From a virus: a stretch of DNA of 35,422 nt. The notes below the pieces were generated by a model. It saw only the letters and a list, made by a program, of their open reading frames with translations, ran no database searches and was not told where the DNA came from. Shown here piece by piece: positions 15,644 to 23,435 of this stretch. Position numbers and translations under genes: made by a program. The stretch is taken from IMG/VR virus record IMGVR_UViG_3300048592_000389, positions 1 through 35,422 of that record; one strand, given 5' to 3'. How positions within the stretch are numbered: position 1 is the first letter of the stretch; each line of letters starts with the position of its first letter.

Positions 15644-17811
15644 GTGCGCCGACCTACCGCTCGATCACGGAGAGGATGCTCGCCGAGGACGACCCGCTTG
15701 CCCTCGAGCGGGAGCGGTTGAAGCGCTACGTCGAGCAGCCGGCGACCGCGCCCCCGGCCGAGACCTATCGCGAGCGCCCGGTGCAGCCGATGCAGGGGAC
15801 GCCCTTCGCGGTGGGCGGGATCACGAGGCGCATGCTCGAGGGCGACGCGCCGCTCCCCGGCCTCTCCGACGCGGAGAAGGGGCAGATGGCCGAGGGAGTC
15901 ATGCGGACGGCGATCGGCGTCGCGGCGCCCATCGCCGGGGCTTACCTGGGTGGCCCTTTTGGCGCGGCGATCCCTCGAGCGCTCGGGGCCGCCCCTCGCG
16001 GGGTGGCGATCGGGGCTCGTGTCGGGCAGATCCTCGGGGCCGGCACCGGGAACCTCGCGGGCGGCGAGGCGCTGGGGGGCGAGGACCGCGACAACATCGA
16101 CCGCGTCATCGACTACGGGTTGGGGGCGGGCGCGGAGGGTGTCGCCCCCTACGTGGGGCCCGCCGCGAGCGGCGCCGTGCGCCTCGCAGAGAAGATCCCC
16201 GGCGTGGGCCCGTACGTGGTCACCCCCGTTGCGAATGTCGCGCGCAGGGCCGCCGAGCGCCTCCGGGCCCCCTTCGGAGCGCGGCTCCGGCCCGGCGCCG
16301 AGCAGGCGGTGGAGGATATGGGGGGTGCGGCCGTCGCCCAGCCCGGCCAGCTTCGATTCAGCCCGCCTGAGTCGCCCGTGAGGGGCGTCATCCCGCCCGG
16401 CCAGCTCACCGAGAGCCCCTTTCCTCAGTTCCTCCAGAACGTCGGCGAGGCGTCGATCGGGGGCGGCGGCATCGTGGAGGCGGCGCAGGAGGGCAGCGAG
16501 AAGGTCGCGCTGCTCAACCTCGACGAGTACATCGCGGCGCTCCGGGCGGGCGGCGACCTCGATTCGATGGCGGCGGCCGTGAGCGACGCGATCGAGGGCG
16601 GCTCGAAGCAGTTCACGCAGGCGATGCGCGAGGTCTACACGCGCATCGATGAGCTGGCACAGCCGGAGATCATCGAGCGGCAGGTGACCCGAATGGTCCC
16701 CCGAGAGATCACCGAGGAGATCCCCGCTCGAGGCTACGACCCTCCGCGCACGGTGACGCGCACGATTCAGGAGCCGGTCACGGAGACCGTCACGGAGCTT
16801 GGTCGCGGGGCCGTCGACCTCACTCGCTTGCGGGATTGGGCGAAGAAGACGCGCCGCCGCGTGGCGATGGGCATCGGTCGCGCCGAGCGCAACCGCGAGA
16901 CGATCGCCGTGCTCGACGACATCCTGTCCAGGCAGAAGCGAGTCACGTGGCAGGAAGCGCACGAGCTCCGCTCGACGCTCGCGTCGATCGGTCGGAACGA
17001 TGCCGACCTCGTTCCGGGCCGGCTTGGCGGCATCGGCAAGAACGGCTCCCGGTTGACGGACATTGCCATGCAGGACGCGGCCAGAGAGCTCCCCGAGGAG
17101 CTCTTGCCGCTCTACCGGGAGGCGTCGCAGCTCTGGCGGGAAGGCAAGGAGCGCTTCGGCGCGAAGCTCATCGAGCGCTTCGCTGCGAACGATCCCGATG
17201 GTCTCTTGCTCGCGATCAAGCCGGAGCGACGGCTCGGAATTCGGAACCTGCGAGAGATCGTCATGAAGCAGGATCCCGAGGCGTGGAAGCGCTTGCAGGG
17301 CGAGTGGGCGGTCTCGATGCTCAACCGGGCGGCGGACAACGCCGAGGGGGTGGTGAGCGGACCGAAGCTCGAGCGTGAGCTCAAGCGCTATCACAAGAGC
17401 GGCGCGCTTCGCGAGCTCTTTCCGGAAGATGGTGGTGAGGGGTTTCTTCGGATCGCGGCAACGCTGCGGTCTACGCAGCAGAACCCGCTCACCCGGACGG
17501 GCGCGATCGCGATCCAGCTTGCGCAGGCTGGCGCGGTCATCGGCCTGATCGGCGAGGATCCGCGCGAGTCGGCGTCGATCGTGCTGGGCCCTGCGGCACT
17601 CGCCTACATCGTGACGCGGCCGCGTGCGGCTCGGTACCTCAGCGTCGGCGCTGCGCAGGTGCCGGGCTCGAGGCTTGCCGCGCGCGCGTTCTCGCAGCTC
17701 GTCGCCGAGCTCGGTCGGCAGAAGCTCATCGACGTCAAGAACGACGTCCGGCTCGGAAGCGATCCGGTGCAGGTGTCTCCCGAGGAGCGCCGGCAGGGGG
17801 GTACTCAATGA
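15640..17811 (+). CDS. Largest internal virion/ejection protein candidate
   Basis: A 723-residue protein starting at GTG 15640 (overlapping the previous stop). Residues about 85-145 are Gly/Ala-rich and hydrophobic (GVAAPIAGAYLGGPFGAAIP; ILGAGTGNLAGGEAL), the kind of glycine-zipper sequence that inserts into membranes. The middle and the C-terminal part are long amphipathic helices, with a further Ala-rich hydrophobic stretch near residue 620. This is what is expected of a protein that forms a channel across the host envelope during DNA ejection. No transglycosylase motif (Glu with GLMQ-type loop) was found. The next gene starts within its stop (ATGA). Confidence 0.6.
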   Translation: MSAPTYRSITERMLAEDDPLALERERLKRYVEQPATAPPAETYRERPVQPMQGTPFAVGGITRRMLEGDAPLPGLSDAEKGQMAEGVMRTAIGVAAPIAGAYLGGPFGAAIPRALGAAPRGVAIGARVGQILGAGTGNLAGGEALGGEDRDNIDRVIDYGLGAGAEGVAPYVGPAASGAVRLAEKIPGVGPYVVTPVANVARRAAERLRAPFGARLRPGAEQAVEDMGGAAVAQPGQLRFSPPESPVRGVIPPGQLTESPFPQFLQNVGEASIGGGGIVEAAQEGSEKVALLNLDEYIAALRAGGDLDSMAAAVSDAIEGGSKQFTQAMREVYTRIDELAQPEIIERQVTRMVPREITEEIPARGYDPPRTVTRTIQEPVTETVTELGRGAVDLTRLRDWAKKTRRRVAMGIGRAERNRETIAVLDDILSRQKRVTWQEAHELRSTLASIGRNDADLVPGRLGGIGKNGSRLTDIAMQDAARELPEELLPLYREASQLWREGKERFGAKLIERFAANDPDGLLLAIKPERRLGIRNLREIVMKQDPEAWKRLQGEWAVSMLNRAADNAEGVVSGPKLERELKRYHKSGALRELFPEDGGEGFLRIAATLRSTQQNPLTRTGAIAIQLAQAGAVIGLIGEDPRESASIVLGPAALAYIVTRPRAARYLSVGAAQVPGSRLAARAFSQLVAELGRQKLIDVKNDVRLGSDPVQVSPEERRQGGTQ

Positions 17812-18221
17812 TCGCGCGGCTTGCTCTCTTTTTTTCTCTGCTACTGACACCTTTCGTGTCAGGTGCGCTCGGCTGGACAGAAGGCGGCAATGGTGTGTGC
17901 TCGGGGACTTCTGGCGGAACAGTCGCCGGGGACGGTCGGCCTGTCTTCTGGTGCCCAAGCGACTCGGCCAGCGCGCCGATGCTCGTCGCTTCCAGTGAGG
18001 CTACTTGCACGTGGGATCCGGACATCACTGGCTCTGGTGGCGCGGTGACGGTCGACGTCTACCGGCTGGCCGGGGGCACCTCCGTCAACTCGGGCCGGCC
18101 GCTCGATGGCTCCCCGCTCTCGAACGCGAATCCCCACGCCTACCTCACGCCGGGCGCTTACCTCTTCGTCGCCTCAGGCACCGCTGCAAACGGCCGCCTC
18201 GAGTGCCGGGGGCTCCGATGA
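17808..18221 (+). CDS. Secreted Cys-containing protein (first of secreted cassette)
   Basis: A 137-residue protein with a clear Sec signal peptide: basic start MIAR, hydrophobic core LALFFSLLLTPFVS and a likely cleavage after SGALG. The mature part is Gly/Ser/Thr-rich, beta-rich, with four Cys that could form disulfides (CSGTSGG, WCPSD, CTWDPD, near-terminal EC). A GGGGGG run lies just before the ATG, which overlaps the stop of the ejection-protein gene. Its neighbour overlaps by 4 bp. The function is unknown; the signal peptide puts it in the periplasm or outside the cell. Confidence 0.75.
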   Translation: MIARLALFFSLLLTPFVSGALGWTEGGNGVCSGTSGGTVAGDGRPVFWCPSDSASAPMLVASSEATCTWDPDITGSGGAVTVDVYRLAGGTSVNSGRPLDGSPLSNANPHAYLTPGAYLFVASGTAANGRLECRGLR

Positions 18222-20407
18222 TTCGTCGCGCGCTGCTGATCCTCTTCGCCATGACCGTTCCGCTCGCTGCGATCGGCGTTGGCTTCGGCGGCGTCCCATG
18301 CGTCGGATCGGGCTGCGGCGGCGGCGCGAGCACCGGCTGCCCGGCCGGCGACACGTCGTGTGTGGAGGTGGCGACGACGCCCGACATCTGCGCCGGCCTC
18401 CAGACCGCATTCAATGAGCTGCTCGACCCGAATCAGGTCGGCGGCATCCCTGCCGAGGTGACGGTCGTTGCGCCCGCGCCCGGGACGTACGACTGCGACC
18501 AGCGCGTGCGCGTCTGCCTGTCGAGCACGACGACGAGCGGCGCCAACGCCCCGGCGTGCAACGACACGACCACCGCCTACCCGGAGGTCCACTTCGCCGG
18601 CGAGTGGGACCGGGTGCGGATCGACGGCGCCTGGACCGCGGACCCGGGCACAAACGTCCACACCCCGGCCTACTGGCAGCCGAGCACGACCGGCCCGGAC
18701 GCGATGATCTGGATCGGCGACCTCCACGCGACGGAGAACGTCTCGCGGCTCGTGCCCGTGCGCGGCCCGAAGCTGTGGGTCGAGTCCGGCGGGTCGGGCT
18801 ATGTCGCGTCGGCGTGGCGGCGGAACATCCCGCTGTTCTGCGACGGCTGTACTGGATGGATCGGCTACAAGTCCCGCTCGCCGGACCTCGGCGCGTCGCT
18901 GCGACAGCATCAGTTCGCGGTGCTCGTCGGGCGGCGCCTCGCGGTGGACCTGGACGTGCAGACGCCAGTCTGGAGCTTCCAGGGAACGTCGCAGCACCTC
19001 GCGGTGATCGGCGACCGCATCACGGTCAGCGGCACACACCACCAGACGACGACCGACGCCGGCTCCGCGATGCACTTCGGTTACGGGGGAGTCGCGAGCG
19101 AGAGCGTGTTCTACAAGGTGGGCGGCGACCATCAGGCATACGGCGCTACGGGCGCGGTGGCCTTCGCCGGGCACTACGAGACGACCGCGGACTTCGTTGG
19201 CGCGAACGGCGTCAACCTCGCGAACGTCACCTCGGCCGTGCTGCGCGGGGAGTTCGGGCGGCGCGGAGCGGCGGGTGGCACGAACAAGCCGTGGGTCGAT
19301 GGTCAGTGGCTCGCGACTCGTCAGCCGCACATCGAGCTGCTTGGGCTCTTCCACGCGGACCCCGCCGGCCTGAACGCCAACGTCCGGCTCGCGGGCACGG
19401 ACGCGACGACTGTGGCGCAGCAAGTCCTCTCGCGTCCGCGGCTCGTTGTCGGCGGGCGCTTCGACATGTCCAACTTCGCCGCCACGCTCGGCGGACAGGC
19501 GCCGATCCATTGTCACACGACGCAAGGGAACATCCCGTGCGAGATCGAGCTGCTGCTCTCTGCCGCGCGGATCGGGAGCCGCTACCAGTGGGTGCATCCG
19601 TCCTACTTCCGCCAGCACCCGCAGTTCGGCGGGCAGCGCGTGCTGCACCCGGCGCGGACGGTGCGGACGGTGACTGTCTCCGGCACGGGCGTCAGCGGAA
19701 ACTGTGTGAAGGGCCTGAACGGCGGTGCGACTTCGATCGGTGCGTGCGCGGCAGAGGATGCGGTGACAGTGACAGAGCCCACGGTCATCAACTACCAGCG
19801 GCTCGACCTCCTGGAGGCGAGGCCCGGGTCGTCGCAGTGCATTCTCGCGGTGGAGCAGACCGTACATCCCGGCGTCGCCACCTGGGTCAACGGCCCGACC
19901 GAGGCGCGGGACTGCACGGCCGCGGACACGCCGCACACGGGATGCACGGGGGCAGGCGCCGGGGCGTCGCTCCGCGCCTACAGCTTCGCGCACCGGAAGC
20001 TGGAGTACGGGCGCGCGGCGACGGCCAGCGTGTACCAGCGCCGCACGACCGAGATTTACGATTACGACGAGACGGCCGGCTCGGCGGTGCTCCACCCGGG
20101 CCAGTCCTGGCGCGTCGTGGCTAAGCCGTTTCGGACCTGCTCGGGCGGCTCAGCGGGCTTGATCGACACGCTCGGCTGGCAGTGCGCAATCAACGCCGAT
20201 TGTGTGTCGCCGAACGGCAGCGCCGGCTCGCGCACATGCAACACGGTCGGGACGTGCGGGGATCTTGGGCTCTCGCGGATCACGGTCGAGACGTTCCCGG
20301 CGCTGAAGGACGCGCAGTGCTGGGACGGCATCGACAATGACGCCGACGGGCTGGTGGACTATCCGCAGGACGCCGGTTGCGCCAACTACGACGACGACGC
20401 GGAGTGA
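18218..20407 (+). CDS. Large secreted beta-helix-like protein with DGxDNDxDG tail
   Basis: A 729-residue exported protein. It has a signal peptide (MIRRALLILFAMTVPLAAIG), a Cys/Gly-rich linker, then a beginning typical of pectate-lyase-3-like beta-helix proteins (ICAGLQTAFNELL ... VTVVAPAPGTYDC) followed by many short beta turns (VIGDRITVSGTHH; GGRFDMSNFAA). The C-terminus has a Cys-rich stretch (WQCAINADCVS) and ends at residues 701-729 with CWDGIDNDADGLVDY followed by PQDAGC and an acidic tail, an Asp-rich calcium-binding-like motif common in secreted proteins of Myxococcota and other environmental bacteria. ATG 18218 was chosen because it gives the signal peptide and an ATGA overlap; the open upstream extension is a shadow. 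Possible roles are glycan binding or cleavage, or surface modification. Confidence 0.75.
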   Translation: MIRRALLILFAMTVPLAAIGVGFGGVPCVGSGCGGGASTGCPAGDTSCVEVATTPDICAGLQTAFNELLDPNQVGGIPAEVTVVAPAPGTYDCDQRVRVCLSSTTTSGANAPACNDTTTAYPEVHFAGEWDRVRIDGAWTADPGTNVHTPAYWQPSTTGPDAMIWIGDLHATENVSRLVPVRGPKLWVESGGSGYVASAWRRNIPLFCDGCTGWIGYKSRSPDLGASLRQHQFAVLVGRRLAVDLDVQTPVWSFQGTSQHLAVIGDRITVSGTHHQTTTDAGSAMHFGYGGVASESVFYKVGGDHQAYGATGAVAFAGHYETTADFVGANGVNLANVTSAVLRGEFGRRGAAGGTNKPWVDGQWLATRQPHIELLGLFHADPAGLNANVRLAGTDATTVAQQVLSRPRLVVGGRFDMSNFAATLGGQAPIHCHTTQGNIPCEIELLLSAARIGSRYQWVHPSYFRQHPQFGGQRVLHPARTVRTVTVSGTGVSGNCVKGLNGGATSIGACAAEDAVTVTEPTVINYQRLDLLEARPGSSQCILAVEQTVHPGVATWVNGPTEARDCTAADTPHTGCTGAGAGASLRAYSFAHRKLEYGRAATASVYQRRTTEIYDYDETAGSAVLHPGQSWRVVAKPFRTCSGGSAGLIDTLGWQCAINADCVSPNGSAGSRTCNTVGTCGDLGLSRITVETFPALKDAQCWDGIDNDADGLVDYPQDAGCANYDDDAE

Positions 20408-20411
20408 TCCA

Positions 20412-20939
20412 GTGGCAAGATGCAGAACGGTCGCCCTGGTCGTCCTGCTCGCCGCGTTCGCCGCGCGCGCCGAGGACCCGCCGGCCACCCACGCGGAGCC
20501 CGGCCCCTACGCTCCCGGCTGCTACCTCGCGACACGCTGGCATACGGGCGAACCCGGCGGGACGCTTCCGCCGGAGGACGACGCCATCCTGCCGATGGCA
20601 CCGCCGCCGCCGAACCGGCTGACGGCGATGCTCATCTGCTGGGGATCGGACGGCCACGTCACGACAGCGGCTGGCGTCATGGATCAGGCCCCGCCCGGCG
20701 TCTGGTATCCGCTCCTACCGGCCGTCATGCTGCACCCCGATTGCGGGCGGGTCGTGCCGCACCGCACGGCTGACGGCCCGGGCCGGTACTTCACGTTCGA
20801 GGACGCTGCCGGACGGATCGAGTGCGGGTATGACGCGGAGCAGCGCCGGACGCTCTGCTACTGCCCGCCCGCACCCGCACCCGCACCCGCACCGCCGCCA
20901 GCCCCCGAGTCCGCGCCCGAGCCGAAGGAGCTGTCGTGA
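20412..20939 (+). CDS. Secreted Pro-rich protein
   Basis: A 175-residue protein with signal peptide MARCRTVALVVLLAAFAARA and probable cleavage before EDPP. The mature part has several Cys and Trp, a segment LICWGSDGHVTTA, and ends in a Pro/Ala-rich tail (CYCPPAPAPAPAPPPAPES) coded by a hexamer repeat. GTG 20412 follows the previous stop by 4 bp, with GGAG about 8 bp before. Similar Pro-rich stretches stand just after the signal peptides of the next two proteins. The function is unknown; the tail looks like a wall- or envelope-spanning spacer. Confidence 0.7.
   Translation: MARCRTVALVVLLAAFAARAEDPPATHAEPGPYAPGCYLATRWHTGEPGGTLPPEDDAILPMAPPPPNRLTAMLICWGSDGHVTTAAGVMDQAPPGVWYPLLPAVMLHPDCGRVVPHRTADGPGRYFTFEDAAGRIECGYDAEQRRTLCYCPPAPAPAPAPPPAPESAPEPKELS
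20868..20891 (+). repeat. (CCCGCA)4 microsatellite
   Basis: Four perfect copies of the hexamer CCCGCA inside the coding end of the secreted Pro-rich protein. They encode the Pro-Ala repeats of its tail. The unit is a multiple of three, so copy-number change alters spacer length but not frame. Confidence 0.85.
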
Positions 20940-21889
20940 CTGGACGCCTCGCGCTCGTCCTGGTGGCGTTCCTCTTCGGCGGGCCCGCGCCCGCACCGCC
21001 GCCCTCGGGCAGCTACCCCCCGAACACCCCGAGCGTCTGGGGACACCTGCATCCGACGTGTCCGACCGTCTCGGGGACGTGCGCGACGAGCGTCGGCACG
21101 GGCGGCACGATCGAGAACTGCAACGCGACGAGCGAGATCACGGTCACGGGCAACGACGCCACCATCCAGTGCGTGCTCGCCACCGGGATCGGGCCGGGGG
21201 GGCTCCTGAACTTTGGCGCCAACATTCGCAACCTGACGCTCGATCGTGTCACCTTCACCGGGCTCGGTCTCGCGGGGCAAAGCGAGCTGTTGAAGATCAG
21301 CTCGACCAAGGGCACGGGATACCACACCGTCACGGTCACGAAGAGCGTGTTCAAGGAGCATCGGCTCGGAATCCTGCTCGGGGGCGGCAAGCTCGACAAG
21401 GACTCGGCCTCCGTGCCCGGCTACCCCGGCTATGCCTTCGTCGCGCGCGAGAACATCTTCGTGCCTCCTGTCTGGGACCCGACCGGCGGGCCGCACGTCG
21501 AGCAGATTTCGATCGTCGAGACGATGGACGGCGGGTTGTTCCAGTACAACACCGTAGACTGTGATGGCTCGCACAACTCGAACAACCCGTGCAACACCGC
21601 GCACGTCCTCGCGCAGCCTCACAGCGGCGGCGCAATCCAGAACATCACCTTCGATGGGAACCGGTGGATCGGTGACACGGCAGCCGTGAATGGCTTCGAC
21701 TTCACGCTGGACGAGGACCACAGCGCGCCGGGCAACTGTGTAGATCCGCTCGACTTCACAAACAACGTGATCGAGCAGTCCACCACTTCGACCTTCAACC
21801 TGACCGGGTGTCCGAGCATGGCGAGCCGCGGCACCTGCACCGGCAACACGCTGAACGGCAGCACGCTGACCGAGAGCGGGTGCTCGTGA
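20936..21889 (+). CDS. Secreted right-handed beta-helix protein, copy 1
   Basis: A 317-residue protein with a short signal peptide (MTGRLALVLVAFLFGG), a Pro-rich linker (PAPAPPPSGSYPPN) and a body of short repeated strand-turn units, e.g. ENCNATSEITVTGNDATIQC, NIRNLTLDRVTFTGLG, TVTVTKSVFKEHRLGI, IQNITFDGNRWIGD. Such units are typical of parallel beta-helix proteins that bind or cut polysaccharide. No catalytic triad can be assigned by eye. The downstream gene is a paralogue, sharing LGGGKxDKD, VETxDG, CNTxxxLxQPxxGGxxxN, CTGNTxxG. It starts with GTG in the previous stop (GTGA) and ends one base into the next ATG. Confidence 0.75.
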   Translation: MTGRLALVLVAFLFGGPAPAPPPSGSYPPNTPSVWGHLHPTCPTVSGTCATSVGTGGTIENCNATSEITVTGNDATIQCVLATGIGPGGLLNFGANIRNLTLDRVTFTGLGLAGQSELLKISSTKGTGYHTVTVTKSVFKEHRLGILLGGGKLDKDSASVPGYPGYAFVARENIFVPPVWDPTGGPHVEQISIVETMDGGLFQYNTVDCDGSHNSNNPCNTAHVLAQPHSGGAIQNITFDGNRWIGDTAAVNGFDFTLDEDHSAPGNCVDPLDFTNNVIEQSTTSTFNLTGCPSMASRGTCTGNTLNGSTLTESGCS

Positions 21890-22125
21890 TGATGCGGCAA
21901 GTGCTCGCCGCGTTGCTGCTTCTCACCGCGCTGCCCGCTGGAGCAGGCATCCGGCGGACCGAGCGCGTGCTGCTCGCGACCTGCGCGCCGGGATCGGCGC
22001 TGGCGCTGGCGATCCTGGCTGCGCCGCCCGCGCCGGACAACGGCTACGCGCCACCTTTCGCGCCGATCGCCATTCCACAGCCGGAGCCCGGCGGGCCCGC
22101 TGCCGTCGTGTGGGCTGTCGGGCGG
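21889..22125 (+). pseudogene. 5' part of beta-helix copy 2: signal peptide and linker (frameshifted)
   Basis: From ATG 21889 (overlapping the stop of copy 1) the frame encodes a signal peptide (MMRQVLAALLLLTALPAGA) and a Pro-rich linker (APPFAPIAIPQPEPGG), just like the start of copy 1. After about position 22110 this frame turns into Arg-rich shadow sequence, while the beta-helix body continues in the +1 frame. The junction lies between about 22100 and 22130. So the gene is either broken by an indel, wrongly sequenced, or joined by a frameshift. As it stands the mature body lacks its export signal. Confidence 0.55.
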
Positions 22126-22129
22126 CAAC

Positions 22130-22912
22130 GTGCCGGACGACACGAACCTGTCGAACTGCTCGCACACGGGATCAATGACGTTCAACGGCGACGCGACTCT
22201 GACGTGTGTCAACTGGGAGCTGAACTCCACCGACACGAGAGGCGCCTACTGCAACGGCGTCTGCCGGGTGGACGTCGAGAAGTCCACGATGACGGGGTCG
22301 GAGTCCACGGTGCAGTATCAGGCAAGCACGTTCTGGAACCTCTCGTCCAGCTTCGGCAGCGGAGCGGGTCACACCGTTCGCATCGAGCGCAGCATCATCA
22401 AGGGCAATCGGGTGGGCGTGATCCTCGGGGGCGGGAAGTTCGACAAGGACGTGGCTGCGGTCGAGCCGGGCTACTCCTTCGTGTTGCGGGAGTCGATTCT
22501 GCGCGAGCCGATCTACTACACGGGTCCGGACAACGACCACTCGGAGTTGATCGCGCTCGTCGAGACGCTCGATGGGGTGCTGATCGAGGCGAATCGGCTC
22601 TACTGTCGCGACGGCCTGACGTGCAACACCGGGAACATGCTGGGCCAGCCGGCCAACGGTGGCACGCTGGTCAACGTCTCCATCCTCGGGAATGCGATCG
22701 ACAGCGACAGCACTGGCATTGCGCTGACCTTCGACGAGGACAAGTCAAGCCCCGGCAACTGCATCACGGGGGTCCGATTCGAGGACAACGTGATCGACCT
22801 GGAGGGCACGGCCTCGACGTGGCTCATTACGGGGTGCCCCGCGATTCCTGATCGGCCCAACTCCACCTGCACCGGCAACACGGTGGACGGCGTGCCCGGA
22901 GGGTGCAGCTGA
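22130..22912 (+). CDS. Beta-helix protein, copy 2 (body without export signal)
   Basis: A 260-residue reading from GTG 22130 with a body homologous to copy 1: DDTNLSNCSHTGSMTF, LTCVNW, IKGNRVGVILGGGKFDKD, VETLDG, CNTGNMLGQPANGG, NCITGVRFEDNVIDL and CTGNTVDG at the end. It has no own signal peptide and no clear ribosome site; the frame is closed shortly upstream, and the matching signal peptide lies in another frame at 21889. Before the GTG the frame still reads sensible residues (LPSCGLSGGN), which suggests the junction is upstream of the GTG. Its last 50 bp are the start of a 65-bp tandem duplication. Confidence 0.6.
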   Translation: MPDDTNLSNCSHTGSMTFNGDATLTCVNWELNSTDTRGAYCNGVCRVDVEKSTMTGSESTVQYQASTFWNLSSSFGSGAGHTVRIERSIIKGNRVGVILGGGKFDKDVAAVEPGYSFVLRESILREPIYYTGPDNDHSELIALVETLDGVLIEANRLYCRDGLTCNTGNMLGQPANGGTLVNVSILGNAIDSDSTGIALTFDEDKSSPGNCITGVRFEDNVIDLEGTASTWLITGCPAIPDRPNSTCTGNTVDGVPGGCS

Positions 22913-23006
22913 TGCACACCCACCACTCCACCTGCGCCGGCAACACGGTGGACGGCGTGCCCGGAGGGTGCAGCTGATGCACACCCACCACTCCACCTGC
23001 GCCGGC
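22861..23006 (+). repeat. 65-bp tandem duplication across a gene boundary
   Basis: Copies start at 22861, 22926 and 22991; two are complete, differing at one base (A/G at the 11th position), and the third stops matching after about 16 bp, at CCGGC. Each full unit carries the end of a beta-helix gene (VDGVPGGCS-stop), a GGAGGG ribosome site, and the ATG start of the next gene (MHTHHSTCAG). The middle copy therefore makes a 21-codon mini-ORF, 22912-22977. CTCCACCTGC occurs both at the end of one gene and at the start of the next, so it is probably the short homology at which the duplication arose. Confidence 0.85.
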
Positions 23007-23405
23007 CTCGCGTCCTGTGGGCGGATCTTCCCGCTGACGGCAGAGTGCTTGACGGCGGACTGGACCCGCGTGACGTGTGGCCAATGCCTGCGACGGCTGC
23101 GCTCGCTGCGCCGTCACGGGGCGGCGGTGCTCGTGCTCGCGCTCTGCGTCGCGCCGGCCGCCTGGGCGGGCCGCGGCAAGCCTCCGCCCCCGCCGCCCGA
23201 CCTCGTGCTCCTGCGCGCGTGCCCGCGGCCGAGCGACACGTACACCCTGGAGCTGGACGGTGCGGTGGTGTGGACGGGCACGTTCACGGGCCAACGGTGC
23301 GAGGTGATCCCGCGCGTCGGAGACGGGCTCCTGCGCGCTCGCTGCGGCGCGAGCGAGTGGGTGCCGGCGGAGCGACGAGTGTTCGAGCCGCAAACGGAGT
23401 GCTGA
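22977..23405 (+). CDS. Zinc-finger-like head fused to exported/membrane domain
   Basis: A 142-residue protein with two unlike parts. Residues 1-42 resemble small phage zinc-binding proteins (HTHHSTC, CGR, VTCGQCLRRL), normally cytoplasmic. Residues about 50-68 are a hydrophobic signal or anchor (GAAVLVLALCVAPAAWA), then a Pro run, and a Cys-containing beta-rich domain (YTLELDGAVVWTGTF, Cys near the end). ATG 22977 has GGAGGG 9 bp upstream and shares the duplicated 65-bp unit. The second part alone would look like another exported protein of this cassette; no good internal start for it is seen. A fusion through a lost stop is the simplest reading. Confidence 0.6.
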   Translation: MHTHHSTCAGLASCGRIFPLTAECLTADWTRVTCGQCLRRLRSLRRHGAAVLVLALCVAPAAWAGRGKPPPPPPDLVLLRACPRPSDTYTLELDGAVVWTGTFTGQRCEVIPRVGDGLLRARCGASEWVPAERRVFEPQTEC

Positions 23406-23435
23406 GCTGCGCTAGCTGCGCTGAGGGGAGATGCG

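Noticed and set aside
13253-17958. Long minus-strand frames opposite the internal virion genes
   Set aside because: Antisense shadows with repetitive Arg/Leu/His composition; the plus-strand genes have overlaps, ribosome sites and sensible composition.
18158-20095. 645-residue minus-strand frame opposite the secreted beta-helix-like gene
   Set aside because: Shadow; Arg/Ala/His-rich and without a start context.
20868-20891. CRISPR-like repeat
   Set aside because: It is a coding hexamer repeat without spacers; no CRISPR array was seen anywhere in the window.
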